Part shown: positions 10,428 to 22,990 of the stretch, piece by piece | How positions within the stretch are numbered: the first letter of the stretch is position 1 | How the letters are laid out: every line of letters begins with the position of its first letter | The notes under the pieces: generated by a model | Database searches by the model: none | What the model saw: only the letters and a program-made list of their open reading frames with translations | What the model was told of the DNA's origin: nothing | Assembly: GCF_020497125.1 (NCBI RefSeq) | Contig: NC_059075.1 | Coordinates: forward strand, 59,291,321 to 59,355,320 | Source of the DNA: Mauremys mutica | Taxonomy: Eukaryota > Chordata > Testudines > Geoemydidae | Length of the DNA stretch: 64,000 nucleotides | Reading direction: 5' to 3' | Program-made: the position numbers and the translations under genes

Positions 10428-13400
10428 ATAGAGATCCCTGGCTTCCACTGACAGGTGCTGCACTGCAAACTAAACACTGCCACCATGTTTGTGAGAGCCT
10501 GAATGTAGGATAAGCTGAACAAGTGGCACTTTATCAAACCCTGACCACTCTCCTGTCGAGGCAGCTGAGTTGCTTCCAGACATTCCCAGTTTCCACTGGC
10601 GTCCTGTCAATAACAGTCCCTCCAGAAAGCATGGGCCTTCTGGCTCTAGTTCTACTGATCACAATATACCACCCAGAGCTTCCCACACTCCAGGGGTAGC
10701 ACCTCACCCTCTCACTGGCCGGGCCTCCCATGCAGCAGAGGTAAGACTTCTCTGGCTTTAACCAACTTGAAATGTTGGGAGGTATGTTATTTGGTCAGAA
10801 TGTTGTAGTCAGCTTTAAGCCTTTGATGAGAAAGCCTCCATCAGCAAAGCCCAGGAGCGGTCGACACTGGAACTACCACTGCAGCTGCCTGAATGACGAG
10901 GTGATAAAGAGAGGAAAAAATTGTTCCAGTGGAAGATGCTAAATTTGCTGGAGGTTCTTACATCCCACACATGGATGAAACATGGCAGAGTTGTCCCATG
11001 GTAGATTTAAGAAATAGGAACCTTTCCATCTCATCTGCCTTTATGTCCTCTTTTTTTCCCTCCACATTTGGTCAAGGACTTTGGGCTACCTTATTGCTCA
11101 TACCCCAACCTGAGGCCTGAATTAGATTTTTAGGTGCAAAACCTCTTCTCTACTGACACAGGGTGCTGTTTCTGGCAAGAAAGATATTGTCATGTTCTCC
11201 CTTTATCTGTTCTCTTTTGTTTTCCTCCTGCTTTCTTCTGTCTCTCCCCTCCTCTCTTTCCCTTCTCTTCTATAAGGGCACCTCAATCAATTTTTCACAT
11301 GGTAAGCACAACTTAACCACTTTCACTTTGACTTAGCATGGTGTCTACACTTAATGGCAAAACAGGCAATTCAAAACTAAAAGGAAGATAATAAAAGATA
11401 ATAAAAACACAAGTTGTAAGTTAATGTCAACAATCAGGAAAACGTATTATAAATTTTAATACTAGAGACTAACAACATTCAAATACAAATGAAACTTTAA
11501 AGGTGCACTTACCATGCAGAGTCCTGGAAGAGGAGCAGTATTCTTCGGATTCCTGTTGTGAGAATGGAATTGTTCCTGAGTGCAGCAACCAATGAGCACA
11601 GAGCAGGTGGAGCCAGGCAGATCCCAGACATCACCACCAATCCCTGTGGAGCCATCCCTGCTGCAGATGCTGGCCCCAGCACCTCACCTGTTGAGTCCAT
11701 GCCATGCTCAACTTCCACCTTCCAGCCCAGCCCAGTCAGCTGCAGTGTCGCTCCCATCCCTAAGTTCCCTTACAGCCATACCTGAAGGAGCTGACCACTC
11801 CTGCCCCCAACATGTGTTACAGCTGCAGGTGCCACTGCTCTTCTGTACTGTTTCCTTTCCTTATCTTCTCTCATCCCTTCTCCCAGATCTATCTCTCCCT
11901 CACCCATCCATCACCCCCTTCTTTCCTAATAGTCTTTCCTTGCTGCATTCCCTGTCTTGTATCTCTCCATTCCCCTGTGATGCTTTTTCCTAACTGTGAA
12001 GCAGACAAAGAGGAAATGAGAACTCCCTTTAGAGTCTCTTCTGGGCAAGTGTTCTTTGATGGAGCAGACTGTAATACTGGTCACTGATTGTCCCTCAGCT
12101 TTAGAGTCAGTTCATGTAGCCATGTTGGAGAGGCCTGTGACTGAATAAATGTGGCTCAATGAGACTGAATTTCCCTTATCCCAGAAAAAGGTGCTCACTT
12201 CCTCCAAGGATGGAGGAGTGACTGAATGAGCAAGACAAGTGAATCTCTTTTTTACCCCAAAAGAGAATAGTCCTTCCATGGGGTGAAGAAGCAGTGGGGC
12301 CCCCTGAAGGAGAAGTGTACAGATGCCTGTGAGTGACTGAACATTATTATTGATTATATGACAATAGCTTCTAGAAACACCAGTAAGGATTGAGGTCCCA
12401 TTGTGCTCGGTGCTGTACAAATCTATATACAAGATGGTCCTTGCTCAGAGCGCTTACAAGCTATTTGAAGACTAAATTCATTTCTTACACTAACATTACA
12501 GTCCCTAGCGAAAGGCTGAAATGCTTTCTTGGAACAGTTTGGGGAAATCCCTCTATGTCTGGAGTGAAATGAAAGTCCCATCTCTCTGGGTGACAGAAGA
12601 TTTCTCTCACTTTTCTCAGCTACGTATTTTGCTGTTGTTCATAAACTAGAAAACAAACCCAGTGTTTCAGGGGCCGTGCAAACTACAGCTTGTTCTCAGA
12701 TGATCTTGTTGCAGGGAGCAAGCCTCTGGCTGATTCACTAGCTGTAAAAATAAACACAGTCCGGGGGGGAGGGGGGGGAAGCTGCAGGGTGCCAAAGGAG
12801 GAGTAGAAGCTGCAGCAGCTGGTGTTTTCTTTGCTGTTTCTTTTCAAGGGACCCAGACAGGTTGGAGGTGCAAGTGATTAATGTAGAAATGATAACACCT
12901 CCCTGCCCCCTCATAGAGGAAAGGCAACTCCTTATGTATCGCTGTTCTTCAAACTCTTCCCATTCCAAACTTAAAACATCCCATCGCCTCTGATGCAATA
13001 CAGTGGGGACTGACAGCACATCTGTGTGTATTAACTGTACACTGTGTGGTTTTCCTATATGCTGAGGGTTTATTCTGCAAGTTTTATAGGGTTGCACACA
13101 CATTCTCTGAGACTTCCCTCTTGGATTTGACTAGTCCCAGGGCAGCATACTATATCTCCTGTTTACAACTGATTCTTTGCTAGGTGGTTCCATGCCACCC
13201 CCTTTAGAATAGGAAACATATTGGAGGCATGTCTGGAGCACACTGCACTCCATTGATCCCTGCTTCCATAATGGCTCCTATACGGCTCTAGAATGAACCA
13301 CAGATCAGAGACTCCTTATTTCTGTTGCAGCGATTTGCCTTGCTCTTGCCTTTTTTGTGCAGGAGAAAAAAAATCCAGTAGACACAGGCAGGCAAGGGTG

Positions 13401-15159
13401 GGCATTTAGTTTCCAAGGCTAATGAACTAAAGAGGGATGGCAGAAGAAGGTCCATACGATAACTTACGGACAAAGATTTCCCATAAGTGATAGCTAAAGT
13501 CCTGAGGTGAAGGAGCCTGCTTGTCATCTTTCTCAAGTGGGGCTAATAAGAGGCAAAAATTAAAGTCTGTAGATGTTTGTGTATAAAGACAATAAAATCT
13601 TCCTGTTTACTCAGTTGTTCATTTATTTAGAGAACAGGACAGGTTCACTTTGGGGACTGGTGATGGGATAGGGAGCCTTTAACATCTAGGTCATTGGTTG
13701 TAATCCAGAAAAGGTTAGCAGTGGCGGAAAATTGATTCTTCACTATATGACAAATGACTGGTAGCCTGTGTGGAAAATCAAATGTTCACAGGGTGATTTC
13801 CAGTGGGCAGGTGGCCGTGTCACACAATCACCATCAATGATACATCTTCTGTCTGACAATCTCTACAGAAAAGACAGAGATTGACTGGACAGAGAGAACG
13901 TACAGACCAAAAGGTTGAGGCACATTGGCAGGGCTGTATCAAGCTGCTCACGCTGCTGTTTTACCTGCTCTGTGCACAAACAAAGGATTTCAGTCTCCAG
14001 GACTGTCAGCCTGGCACTTGCTACTTTTCAACACTGAATCTGAATGTACTTTCCAAACTGTAGTCCAAGCCTGTATTCAGTAAAAATGCTCTGTTATTTT
14101 TAATGTGGATGTTGGTGTGTATGCTCCTCACTCTGTGTGGTATATGCATGTATAATTGTGACAAGGCCTGATTTACGGAAGCGCAGACCATGCATGTTTG
14201 TGAAGCGCTGTGTGGATGTTCCCAGCATGTATCAATGTATGTTTGTTTCTCTTTGCGCGCTGGAGGAGGGGGAAGAGGAGGGCTGCTAAAGACTGGGTGA
14301 GTCACGAACACACTGGAAGCTTCTTTAGTTTTACTGTGCAAGGCTGGCTCCTGCCAAGACAAGTGCTGGCAAATCCTGCAGCAAAACGGGGGAAGGAGGG
14401 GAGAAGGGAGACAGAGCAGAGCTGGCTAGTCCTCTACATTTTAAAATGATGGCCCTGTGGGGTCTAAGAGAGCTGTGTGCATATGCAATACAATTGGGTG
14501 TTGCCAAGAGTGTCTGTATAGATATATGTCAGCAAGAGGGCATGTCTTTCTGTGCCCTCACCTTCACCTGTTAAAAAGGTGTGTTTTTTAATCTTAGGGT
14601 AACCAGCAACCATGAGCTATTGTGTGGCAAAAAAAAAATCACAGTTAAGAACAGGCAATTTAGTTTTTTTTCTGTGAGGTAAATTAGGTGAGGTCATCCC
14701 CTATACCCCTACCTGGGACTGACCTTGCCTAGTTTCTCTCACAGTAAAACTGAAGTGACTTGTCTTCACTGTGTTTTTGTGTCATGATAGCTCATATGCA
14801 TTAGCTAACCTGAGGTAAAGAACATACTTTTTTTTTTTTTTAAAGCACTGAAGACGTGGGCTGTGAGAATTGTAGCAGTGACTAATGTATCAGTGTGTAT
14901 TAGGCTAATTGTGTGTGTGAGAGTGAGAATTTTCTCAGCTTTTGATAGTTAAATTCTGGGCCTGCCTCTACACTCCTAGTTTAACACAATTTTAGATCAG
15001 GTTCAGGGAGTACACATTGTTCTCTGGGGCATAATTTTTAAACCTTCCTACACCTATGTTACAGAGCTGTGCTGTAGGCTCATTTCAGAGGTAGTAGTGA
15101 ACAAAATGAAGAGCGAGGCTTCTTTATAAATGTGGCATGCCTATTCTACACCAGTTTTG
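10428..15159. other. Long stretch without recognisable genes
   Basis: No supported gene. 10428-10800 may be the untranslated leader of the gypsy copy. 11509-11757 (minus) is a short frame ending at a splice-donor-like gtaagt, but it has no protein signature. 11800-11990 is pyrimidine-rich. An L2/MIR-type tail lies at 12352-12470 (separate entry). 12764-12779 is a G-run, and 14210-14450 is purine-rich. Confidence 0.5.
12352..12470 (-). mobile_element. L2/MIR-type retroposon tail
   Basis: The words ggtcccattgtgctcggtgctgtacaa and gatggtccttgctcagagcgcttacaagc, preceded by attattattgattat, match the reverse complement of the abundant amniote retroposon tail also seen here at 16.6 and 36.4 kb. 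Family name is uncertain. Confidence 0.6.
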
Positions 15160-16042
15160 AAAACAGCTGACAAGAAGGGGTGAATATTAAGAGTTGGCAA
15201 CAGGGTTTGTTGTAGGGATTGGTTCCTGGGTTAGTGTTTCTGTTGTGTAGCTTCTGGTGAGTATTTGCTTCAGGTTGGGAGGCTGTAAGCAAGGACTGGC
15301 CTGTCTTCCAAGGTCTGTGAGAGTGAACTAACCCAGGAACCAATCCCTGCAACAAACCCCGTTGCCAACTCTGCCCACATATCTATTCAAGGGACAGCAT
15401 CATAGGACCTAACCACAACAGCCACACCATCTGGGGCTCATTCACCTGTGCATCTACCAATGTAATATATGCCACCATGGTCCAGCAATGCCCCTCTGCC
15501 ATGTACATTGGCCAAACCAGACAGTCTCTGTGCAAAAGAATAAATGGACACAAATCAGACATCAAGAAATGTAACATTCAAAAACCAGTAGGAGAGCACT
15601 TCAGTCTCCCTGGACACTCAATAACAGACTTAAAAGTGGCAATTGTTCAACAACAAAAAACTTCAAAAACAGACTTCAACAAGAAATTGCAGAACTGGAA
15701 TTAATTTGCAAACTGGACGCCATCAAATTAGGCCTGAATAAAGACTGGGAGTAAAGTAAAATTTTCCCTCCCTTGATATTCACCCCTTCTTGTCAACTGT
15801 TGAGAATAGGCCACTTCCACCTTAACTGAATTGACCTCGTTAGCACTGACCCTCCACTTGGTAAGGTAACCCCCATCTTTTCATGTGCTGTGATACTGTA
15901 TTTTTCACTCCATGCATCTGGTGAAGCGGGTTTTAGCCTACGAAAGCTTATGCCCAAATAAATTTATTAGTCTCTAAGGTGTCACAAGGACTCCTCGTTG
16001 TTTTTGCTGATACAGACTAACACAGCTACCATTCTGAAACCT
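15160..16042 (+). mobile_element. Penelope-like element with GIY-YIG frame
   Basis: The forward body runs from about 15327 to 16042. It contains the GIY-YIG endonuclease frame and ends with the tail gaagcgggttttagcc, aaagcttatgcccaaataaa, ctctaaggtgtcacaagg, acacagctaccattctgaaa. The segment 15160-15326 is an inverted arm: 15193-15235 is the reverse complement of 15328-15370, and its beginning (aagaaggggtgaatatt) is the reverse complement of a site near 15775. The inverted arm thus also carries an internal deletion. The RT domain is absent (5' truncation). Neptune-like PLE is the likely clade, by inference. Confidence 0.75.
15477..15704 (+). pseudogene. PLE GIY-YIG endonuclease domain, truncated
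   Basis: A 75-codon frame contains MYIGQTRQSLCKRINGH, matching the GIY-YIG nuclease core: the YIG half, the catalytic Arg in KRINGH and the following His. Downstream are PVGEHFSLPGHS and DLKVAIVQQ, typical of the C-terminal endonuclease of Penelope-like elements. The upstream GIY half and all reverse transcriptase motifs are missing, so this is the C-terminal end of a formerly longer RT-endonuclease. The stop at 15702-15704 comes somewhat early compared with the frame implied by the following bases. It is not expected to be functional. Confidence 0.7.
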
Positions 16043-16574
16043 GTCTATACCACTTGCCACCCTTAAAGACGTTCTGGCTGACCCAGTGAGGATTCCAAAA
16101 GGAGTTCATACCAGAACATGGGAGCCTGCCAGACTCCCAGTGCCAGCTCAGCTCTACCCTCACCCCACACTTTTGGGCAATTGTCTCTCTGGGCAATGCT
16201 AGTCTTTCCCTCTCCTTGTGCTCAGAAATTCTAGAGGGGTTATGCCTGACTGCTGGCTCAGGGTTGCACTGGGTGGAGACTGCATGTGGCTTCTCACAGA
16301 GCAAAGCCAACCCCAATCTGGGCTCAAATATCCCTCTCTACACCCTATTGCATACTATATGAACATTTTAAAGACTGCCAAAGACTCTTTGGCATTCAGC
16401 AAAATGCACAACCTAAGTTGTGGATTGAAATAAAAATAATTAGGAGGTAAGAGTTGACAGTGTGCATAGCACTGTACAAAGCACAGAGGACAAAGCCCAA
16501 GTTGTTGTTTGAAATCTAAAGGTGAGATTGTGCCCAGCTCCTGTGTGGGCGTGTGTAAGGGAGGGACCTCTTTG

Positions 16575-16690
16575 GGACAGGGACTTTGTTGTTGTTCTGT
16601 GGTTGTACAGCACCTAGCACAGTGGGGTCCTTGTCCACAACTGGGGATCCTAGGAGCTGCAGCAATTCTGCTACTAATGATAATGAGCCT
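16575..16690 (+). mobile_element. L2/MIR-type retroposon tail
   Basis: Contains gggacagggactttgttgt, tgtacagcacctagcacagt and ggggtcc...ctggggatcctaggagc, the plus-strand form of the same tail as at 12.4 and 36.4 kb. Confidence 0.65.
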
Positions 16691-17609
16691 TCCTGCTGCC
16701 CCTTGTGTTCTCCGGGTCAGGCGCAATGGGAGTTGTGAGGAAGTACCAGAGATTCACCCAGGGCTTTAGACAGATAAAATAGAATTAGTCAAAAGAATTT
16801 GAATGTTCAACTAAAATCTTTTGCACAAGTGAAATTTTTGGCAACAGTTTGTTTGTTTTTTGACAATTTTCAACTGGCTCTGACATAAAATCAGTATCAG
16901 CAATCTCCATGTACCCCTCAACCTAGCGTAATTAGTTGGGCAATTTCTTATAGGCAGGTTCCTATGTATTCTGTAGTTCCACAACCATGATACTTGCCAT
17001 GGAATTTGTCACTAGCCACAGAACTGTGTTTCAGAATCTCAGCTCTCATTTTTTAAAAAATATGTTTATACCCCTTCTGGTTATGAAGGGTTGTTTGAAT
17101 CATTAAAATAATTGTTCCTAGATAATTGCTTTGACAAAAGGGAAAGTTTGCTAATAAATTTGACAAATATTATTTGACCATCCATGGAGTTTAATGGATA
17201 ATGGAAATATGTATTCACTTATTATTAATTCAATAGCTGACAGAAAATGTCAACAGATATATTATTTGCAATTATTATTCAGGCAGCTTGGAGTACTATA
17301 ATGTATAACATACTAATAATTGCTCCTGACAACAGATGTTCTCAATAATCTATTTACATATGAGAGATATTATTAGAGGAGAGGAGACCCCAGATGTTAC
17401 AGGGAGTCCATACAGTACCTGTTAACATTAGGGAGTTATAGAGAAGTTTGAGGAGGGAAATAAGAATGTAACTCATCTAGGAGAGATTTTTTTGGAGGCA
17501 ACGTGTGAGGAAAATGATCAACAACTTGTTAAGATATAAAGAATGGCACTTCTAAATGGTGGACATTTGGCATATATATGGATTGGGTTTATAACCTCTC
17601 CCCCAATAT
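16691..17609. other. AT-rich stretch without recognisable genes
   Basis: No gene, RNA or repeat that I can support. 17040-17360 is strongly AT-rich. Confidence 0.5.
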
Positions 17610-18190
17610 GAGACATCCCTTAAAAGGGCCAGAGAAAGAACAAGAATGATTCTTTAGCTCAGTGGTTTGTCACTCACCAATGATGCAGGATACTCAAGCC
17701 CAATTTCCAATGACTATTTATGCAATATGGAACAGTTTCAACAGAAGAGATTGAGAGACCCTCCACTCCAGAATATCCCATAGCCCAGTGTTTAGAGCAC
17801 TCTCCTGAAAGCTGGAAGATGCAAGTCCAAATCAGAGGGAGTTGGGATTTGAACCTGGCTCTCCCACAGTCTGGGAGAGTATTCTAAATACTGGTTTATC
17901 CTCCTGCAGCTGTGTTTTGTTCAGGGTTTGATCTATTAGGCTACCTGTAAGAACACCTACTTGCTCAGGCAAGAAAGGCAGGGGAATGCCTACTTGAGAA
18001 TCCTACCAGGGCTTAGGTGTGAGCTAAGTGCCTGGGAGTCAGGACTTAAGTGTGCACATGCCCAAGACAGATTTTTAGGCACCCACAGGACTTAATCAGC
18101 AGAAATTTAGGCACTTATAGGGTTAGGCAGAAGCTGAGTGGGTGTTCTGAGGATTGAAATTTTGGACTTAGGTACCTAAATCCCTTTGGA
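17610..18190. repeat. Old interspersed repeat with internal inverted halves
   Basis: Around 17783-17835 the text tagcccagtgtttagagcac...caagtccaaatcag is roughly the reverse complement of ggatttgaacctggctctccc...ctaaatactgg at about 17848-17900. The halves resemble a tRNA-like or SINE-like head (ggttcaaatcc) repeated in opposite orientation. Downstream, 18000-18190 is rich in aggcacc/ttaggtacctaaa words. The family is not identified. Confidence 0.45.
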
Positions 18191-20610
18191 ATCTAACCCT
18201 TAGTGCACCTTTGATCCTAGGTTCAGGCCTGGGAAAAGTTAATCTGCTAGCCTGTTTGGAGCCAAGCTTGTGGACATTTCCCAAGTAACAGTATCCCCAC
18301 TGTTTCCTTAAGTACCCTTGGTAGTCTCTCTGCCAGTCCCTTACCTTTATCACTATTTATTTGTTTCCCTCTAACAGCCATCTTTGCTTTAACCACATGC
18401 AGTCGGGCAGGATGATATCAAACAAGTAAATTGGGGTGCACATAATATTCCTAAAAAAGAATAAAAGCAACTGCTTCATTCTCCACAATTGGCATAACAA
18501 TGGTCAGGAAAGGGTAAACAAGCTGCTGGTGTTGGAAGTCAAACAACTACTTGGAATTGCTGGAGTTTGTTTTTCTAAACATAAGAATAAATAGATATTT
18601 TAATAAGACATTCTTATTTTACACAAAGGAAATCAATAAAACAAGAAAGAATGAAAGTAAAGTCTCTTTGAGAGAGCACTGTGTACACGCCTCACTCCAT
18701 AACAATAGCCATCTGGAATAGAAACTGCTCCTCAAAGTCAAGGGTCTCACAGAAAGCAGGCAGGCAGACTCCTTAGAAATTATACAGTGCAGTAAACAGA
18801 AAACAGTCATAATAACTACATGCAGCACAGAACTGAAACCTCCAAGAGGAACTATCATGCCACCCCATAATCAACCTCTCCCTTACTGCTAACTGCCTCC
18901 TTTCTTACCTTAGTTCTCTTTGTGGGATTTTTGGGCTTGCTTGTGGGGAGGGAGAATCAAGGCTAGATGTGAGAAAGAAGTCTTGAGAGCTTTTGCCCGT
19001 GTGAGCAACCTTAGCTTATGTGCACCAAGCTGTTTTGAGCACAGGCTGCAGTTTATAATCCATCTACTGTTGGGCCCAAAGCTCTGTGGGCTTAAGGTGC
19101 AATGTGAATGTTTTCCAGTTGTTCATAACTCTGTACACTGGGTTGGATTATTTGATTCACTGAGATATAAGTGAGAATTAATGGGAGAGGGGCATCTTTC
19201 CAGCTAATATTTAGGTAGACTACAAACAAGGTGTTACTGATTGCTGAAGTTGGTTCACTTGTTCATCTATATATGGGGAACCATATCCCTGTGCACATTT
19301 CATCAGCTTTCTTTTGCAATCAGTATCATTGTCAACTGCAAATTACAGCTGTGTTTCATGAGAAGCTGAGAGTAAGTAATGGAGCCATGGCAAAACCTTA
19401 GCAAGGAAAGAATTTCCTCCATAAGCAAGTGGGAGTGTTCCCTTGTAGCTAATGGTAGCAGCAATTCTTAAATCAAAGGGCATAATGGGACTATCTCTAG
19501 ACAGCAACGTGCTTTAGATCATGTTCCTGTCTGTGTCTGTTTATACATATTGTGCTTGGACGATCCCCTTTTTCTATTAGCAAGATTCCCCTTCCCTCCC
19601 CCCACAGCTGAGTTGTGGAGAAGCTGAGAGGCTGTGGGTACTCGATGCTGATTAAATTCTGCTGACTGAGGAAGATGTCAAACTCTACCCAAAGCAGAGA
19701 GCCGCCAAGGAAAAGCTGCTTTTCTTTGCTTTTGACAGCTGGAGCCATGAATTTAAGCAGAGGTCTCACCTTCAGGCAAGTCAACAGCTGGGCAGAGAGC
19801 AGCCCCTCTTAAAGGGAAAGGGCTCTAAATTTTCAGGAGTTCGGTGTTACCAAAAGGTGAAGAAATTGAAGTACAGGAGAACATTCATTTGAAAGAAGGT
19901 GGTGCAGCTGCTCCCTCCCCCCCCTATATTTTTTTCTCTTGTTAAAGAACCACCAAGTGACAAACAAGAAAGAGGAAATGAAAGTCCAGCCAGAAATCCT
20001 ACCAGTGGTGTTTTCTTCTCTTCCCCTGCCCCTTAAAATGTACTACTAAAAAATAAGGAGGCAGAATAAAAAAATTGTTGTGCAGAAATTCAGAGTCCAT
20101 GAAATCTAGGCTTCCTGAGAAACAAAAATGTATGTACTAGGCCTTCTATACTTCTATATTTGTTAAGGCCACACACGTTGTGGGAATTGCTGGCTCAGTA
20201 GACTGGTAATGGGTTAGTGGAATTTTTTTACCACTGGGTTGCCTATCTAAGTCTAGCTCTGTATCGTGTTGATCATAAGGTTTTTAGTATCTAATGGCTG
20301 TTCAGTTCCTATGTGACATGGGTTTTCTGGTCTCCATTCAGTGGATAGATGTCCATGTCCCAAAACTCTGTCCTAGCTGCCACTAATTGTCAATAACCAC
20401 CTAATTGCCAGTCAGAATGGAGAGATCGAGTACGGAATGGTCATTGAAATGGAATTAATCTACACAAACATTTCCTCCCTAAAAATTCCTGCATTTGCTA
20501 CTACATTTTCAGCTCCATTAGTGATAGTGGTGGAAGCCCTAGCAAAGACAAGTTTTGACCAATGTGCCAAACAACTAAACCAAATATAAATGCGATTTCA
20601 TATTTTTTTA
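18191..20610. other. Stretch without recognisable genes
   Basis: No supported gene or clear repeat. The frames of 61-95 codons look like chance. Confidence 0.5.
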
Positions 20611-20618
20611 ATCTATGC

Positions 20619-20953
20619 CAGGGGTCGGCAACCGGTGGATCGTGGCTCGCCAGGGTAAGCACCCTGGCGGGCCGGCCCAGTTTGTTTATCTGCCGCGTCG
20701 GCAAGTTCGGCCGATCGCGGCTCCCACTGGCCGCGGTTCGTGGTCCCAGGCCAATGCGGGAGGCAGGAAGCGGCGCGAGCCGAGGGATGTTCTGGCCGCG
20801 GCTTCCTGCCTCCCGCATTGGCCTGGGACCGCGAACCGCGGCCAATGGGAGCCGCGATCGGCCGAACTTGCTGACGCGGCAGATAAACAAACCGGGCCGG
20901 ACCGCCAGGGTGCTTACCCTGGCGAGCCGCGAGCCACCGGTTGCCGACCCCTG
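20619..20953. mobile_element. hAT MITE, near-perfect foldback
   Basis: A 335-bp element beginning caggggtcggcaaccggtgg and ending in its near-exact inverse (ccaccggttgccgacccctg). It is flanked by a perfect 8-bp duplication, atctatgc, at 20611-20618 and 20954-20961. The two halves are complementary over almost the full length (for example cgatcgcggctccca against tgggagccgcgatcg), so it would fold into a long hairpin. It is GC-rich in an AT-rich setting, and the target repeats are identical, suggesting a fairly young insertion. The 126-130 codon frames in it are shadows of the palindrome. Confidence 0.9.
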
Positions 20954-20961
20954 ATCTATGC

Positions 20962-22761
20962 CAAGAGAAAGGAGATTAAATGCAATTTCTGTTAGTGATG
21001 ATTGATGACTTCAGATAAGAACCAACCCATAACTTTGCCCAAATTTGGGCCAAATCTAACCGCCCACATTTTTTCAAATTAAAAATGATTGGTAATTTTT
21101 TACTAAAATTATATTTCAGTACTAAGCAGCTCTGAAATTCCAGCTTTTCACAACAATTAAAAATGGAAGCGTGAATATCATGAAAGGCTGTTTTCATGGA
21201 ACCAGTATTTCAGCTCCTCTCAAGCAGGAAGGAACTGGAAACTGGTGCAAAGTCTGTTCTTATAAGATTTCCAAGCCAATTTTATCGATCCGCATGGTTC
21301 AGTTAGAAGTTTGACTAAGTATTGAACCAGCGGGGTATTTTTCTGAACCAAATCACTGAACTTTTAAGGATCATCCACCATCACTGATTATCATCGTAAA
21401 ATCCAGGATCTAGCTGAAGTCATCCTAAGGCATCAACTGAAACACCATCCTTGTGAGCACTACAGCCAGGCTTGCCAGCCTTTTGAGTGTGCCTACTGAA
21501 ATAAACTCAACCGCCACCACATCATGACATTTATGGCATGATGTTGCAATGTCCCATGTTGTTACTTTAGTGTAACATCATGATAACGCATCCACATATT
21601 ATGTTGCAGCAAAGCATCATCATCTTGTGTTGCAATGTTGCTGCTGTAACTGTGCCAATACTCAAAGAAAGGCCACAAATATTCACTGTTTGTAAAAGAA
21701 TTCACTCCTTTTACTCCTTCTGTGTTTGCTTCTCACTAATATTCTAGCAAACAAGTTTATTGGCAAAGATGATTGCAGAAACAGCAAATTTAGGGGAATT
21801 CAGGCAAATATTTGAGGAAAATCAATTTAAAATTATTTTTCTGCAAACATTCACACTGGAAAGCTGATTCTGAGTTACATTCATCTAGCCATACCATGTA
21901 ATCTATGTGACCAGTCACACACATTTAATTTTAGGCACTTATTATGACTAATGAATAAACTAGAGAAAATCATTATGTGCTCATAGATGATTTTCCAAGA
22001 GAAAAAATGTGAAATTCTTCTGATAAAGTATCCATTAGGAATTATTCTCCTAACTCTAGTTCCCATGTTTTGGGGATCAAAAGTGATTTTGTGATCTGCA
22101 AATCTCTCTCAAGCTCTGTGTGTAAGACATAGGATCATCTTATTAAAACTGGAGTCATCCTGAAAAATCTGGGACAGGTGATAATCACAACTTCAGCACA
22201 TAAAGTGCTAACCTAACAGTAGTGGGAGTCAGATGGCTAAAACCCTGCATGCTACTTTGACATTTTAGGGCATATAAGTGTGTAAATTCATCAGCTTGGT
22301 GTCAATGAGAATCAGGCCCTGGATCTTCTTTCTGCCTTTTGTCACTTAGAACAGATTCTCAGGGCTAGATGAATGTAGATTTTGTATTTGATTGGACAAT
22401 AGCCTCCCACATTTTCATGCTCCGAGTATGTATTAGAGACAGCAATAGATAAGTTCATCTGTGCTAGAGATCACTCTGTTCCTGTTACCAGGAAATAGTT
22501 AATATTCTTCCCCGCTACGGCCCACATGCACCTGCAGGTCTGTGGTGTGTGGTTTCTTCTCACAGCTGCATCTGTGACTCTGCAGCCTACATGGAGGTTA
22601 TAAAGTGTAAATGGAGAGTTTGTGAGATTATCCTTCAGTGGTAATGCAGCCTCAAGGGCTAGTACAGAGGCAGTGAAACCATTATCTTAGTAGAGAAGCA
22701 ATTTCTGTGTGGTGAGCAGTTTCAACGAAGCACAATTCTCAGCTGTTGTATTTCCCACTTA
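20962..22761. other. AT-rich stretch without recognisable genes
   Basis: No supported gene. 21510-21660 repeats atcatgat/gttgcaatgt words irregularly. Confidence 0.5.
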
Positions 22762-22990
22762 TACAGTATCTTCCATCTGAAGATCTCAAACCACTTTATA
22801 TACATCAGTTAATGCATCTTTACAACACCCATTTGAAGTAGATATTTGTTATTATCATCCTGATTGTCCAGATGAAGAAAATGAGATAGAGGTTAAATAA
22901 GTTGCTTGCGGTCACAGACAGCAAGTCTGTGACAGAGCAAGATATGGAATTTAGATCTTCTGATTCCCAGTCCTGTGCTTTAGCCACTTA
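22762..22990 (-). mobile_element. MIR-type SINE
   Basis: Reads as the reverse complement of a MIR: ccactttatatacatcagttaatgc, tattatcatcctgattgtccagatgaagaaaatgag, ggttaaataagttgc, gtcacagacagcaag, cagtcctgtgctttagccac. Highly diverged, as usual for MIR in reptiles. Confidence 0.7.

Noticed and set aside
11509..11757. Possible exon on minus strand ending at a gtaagt donor
   Set aside because: The translation has no recognisable domain and no neighbouring exon was found; one donor-like word is expected by chance.
17650..17760. tRNA gene
   Set aside because: B-box-like words are present but no cloverleaf can be drawn with proper arms; it fits an old SINE-like repeat better.
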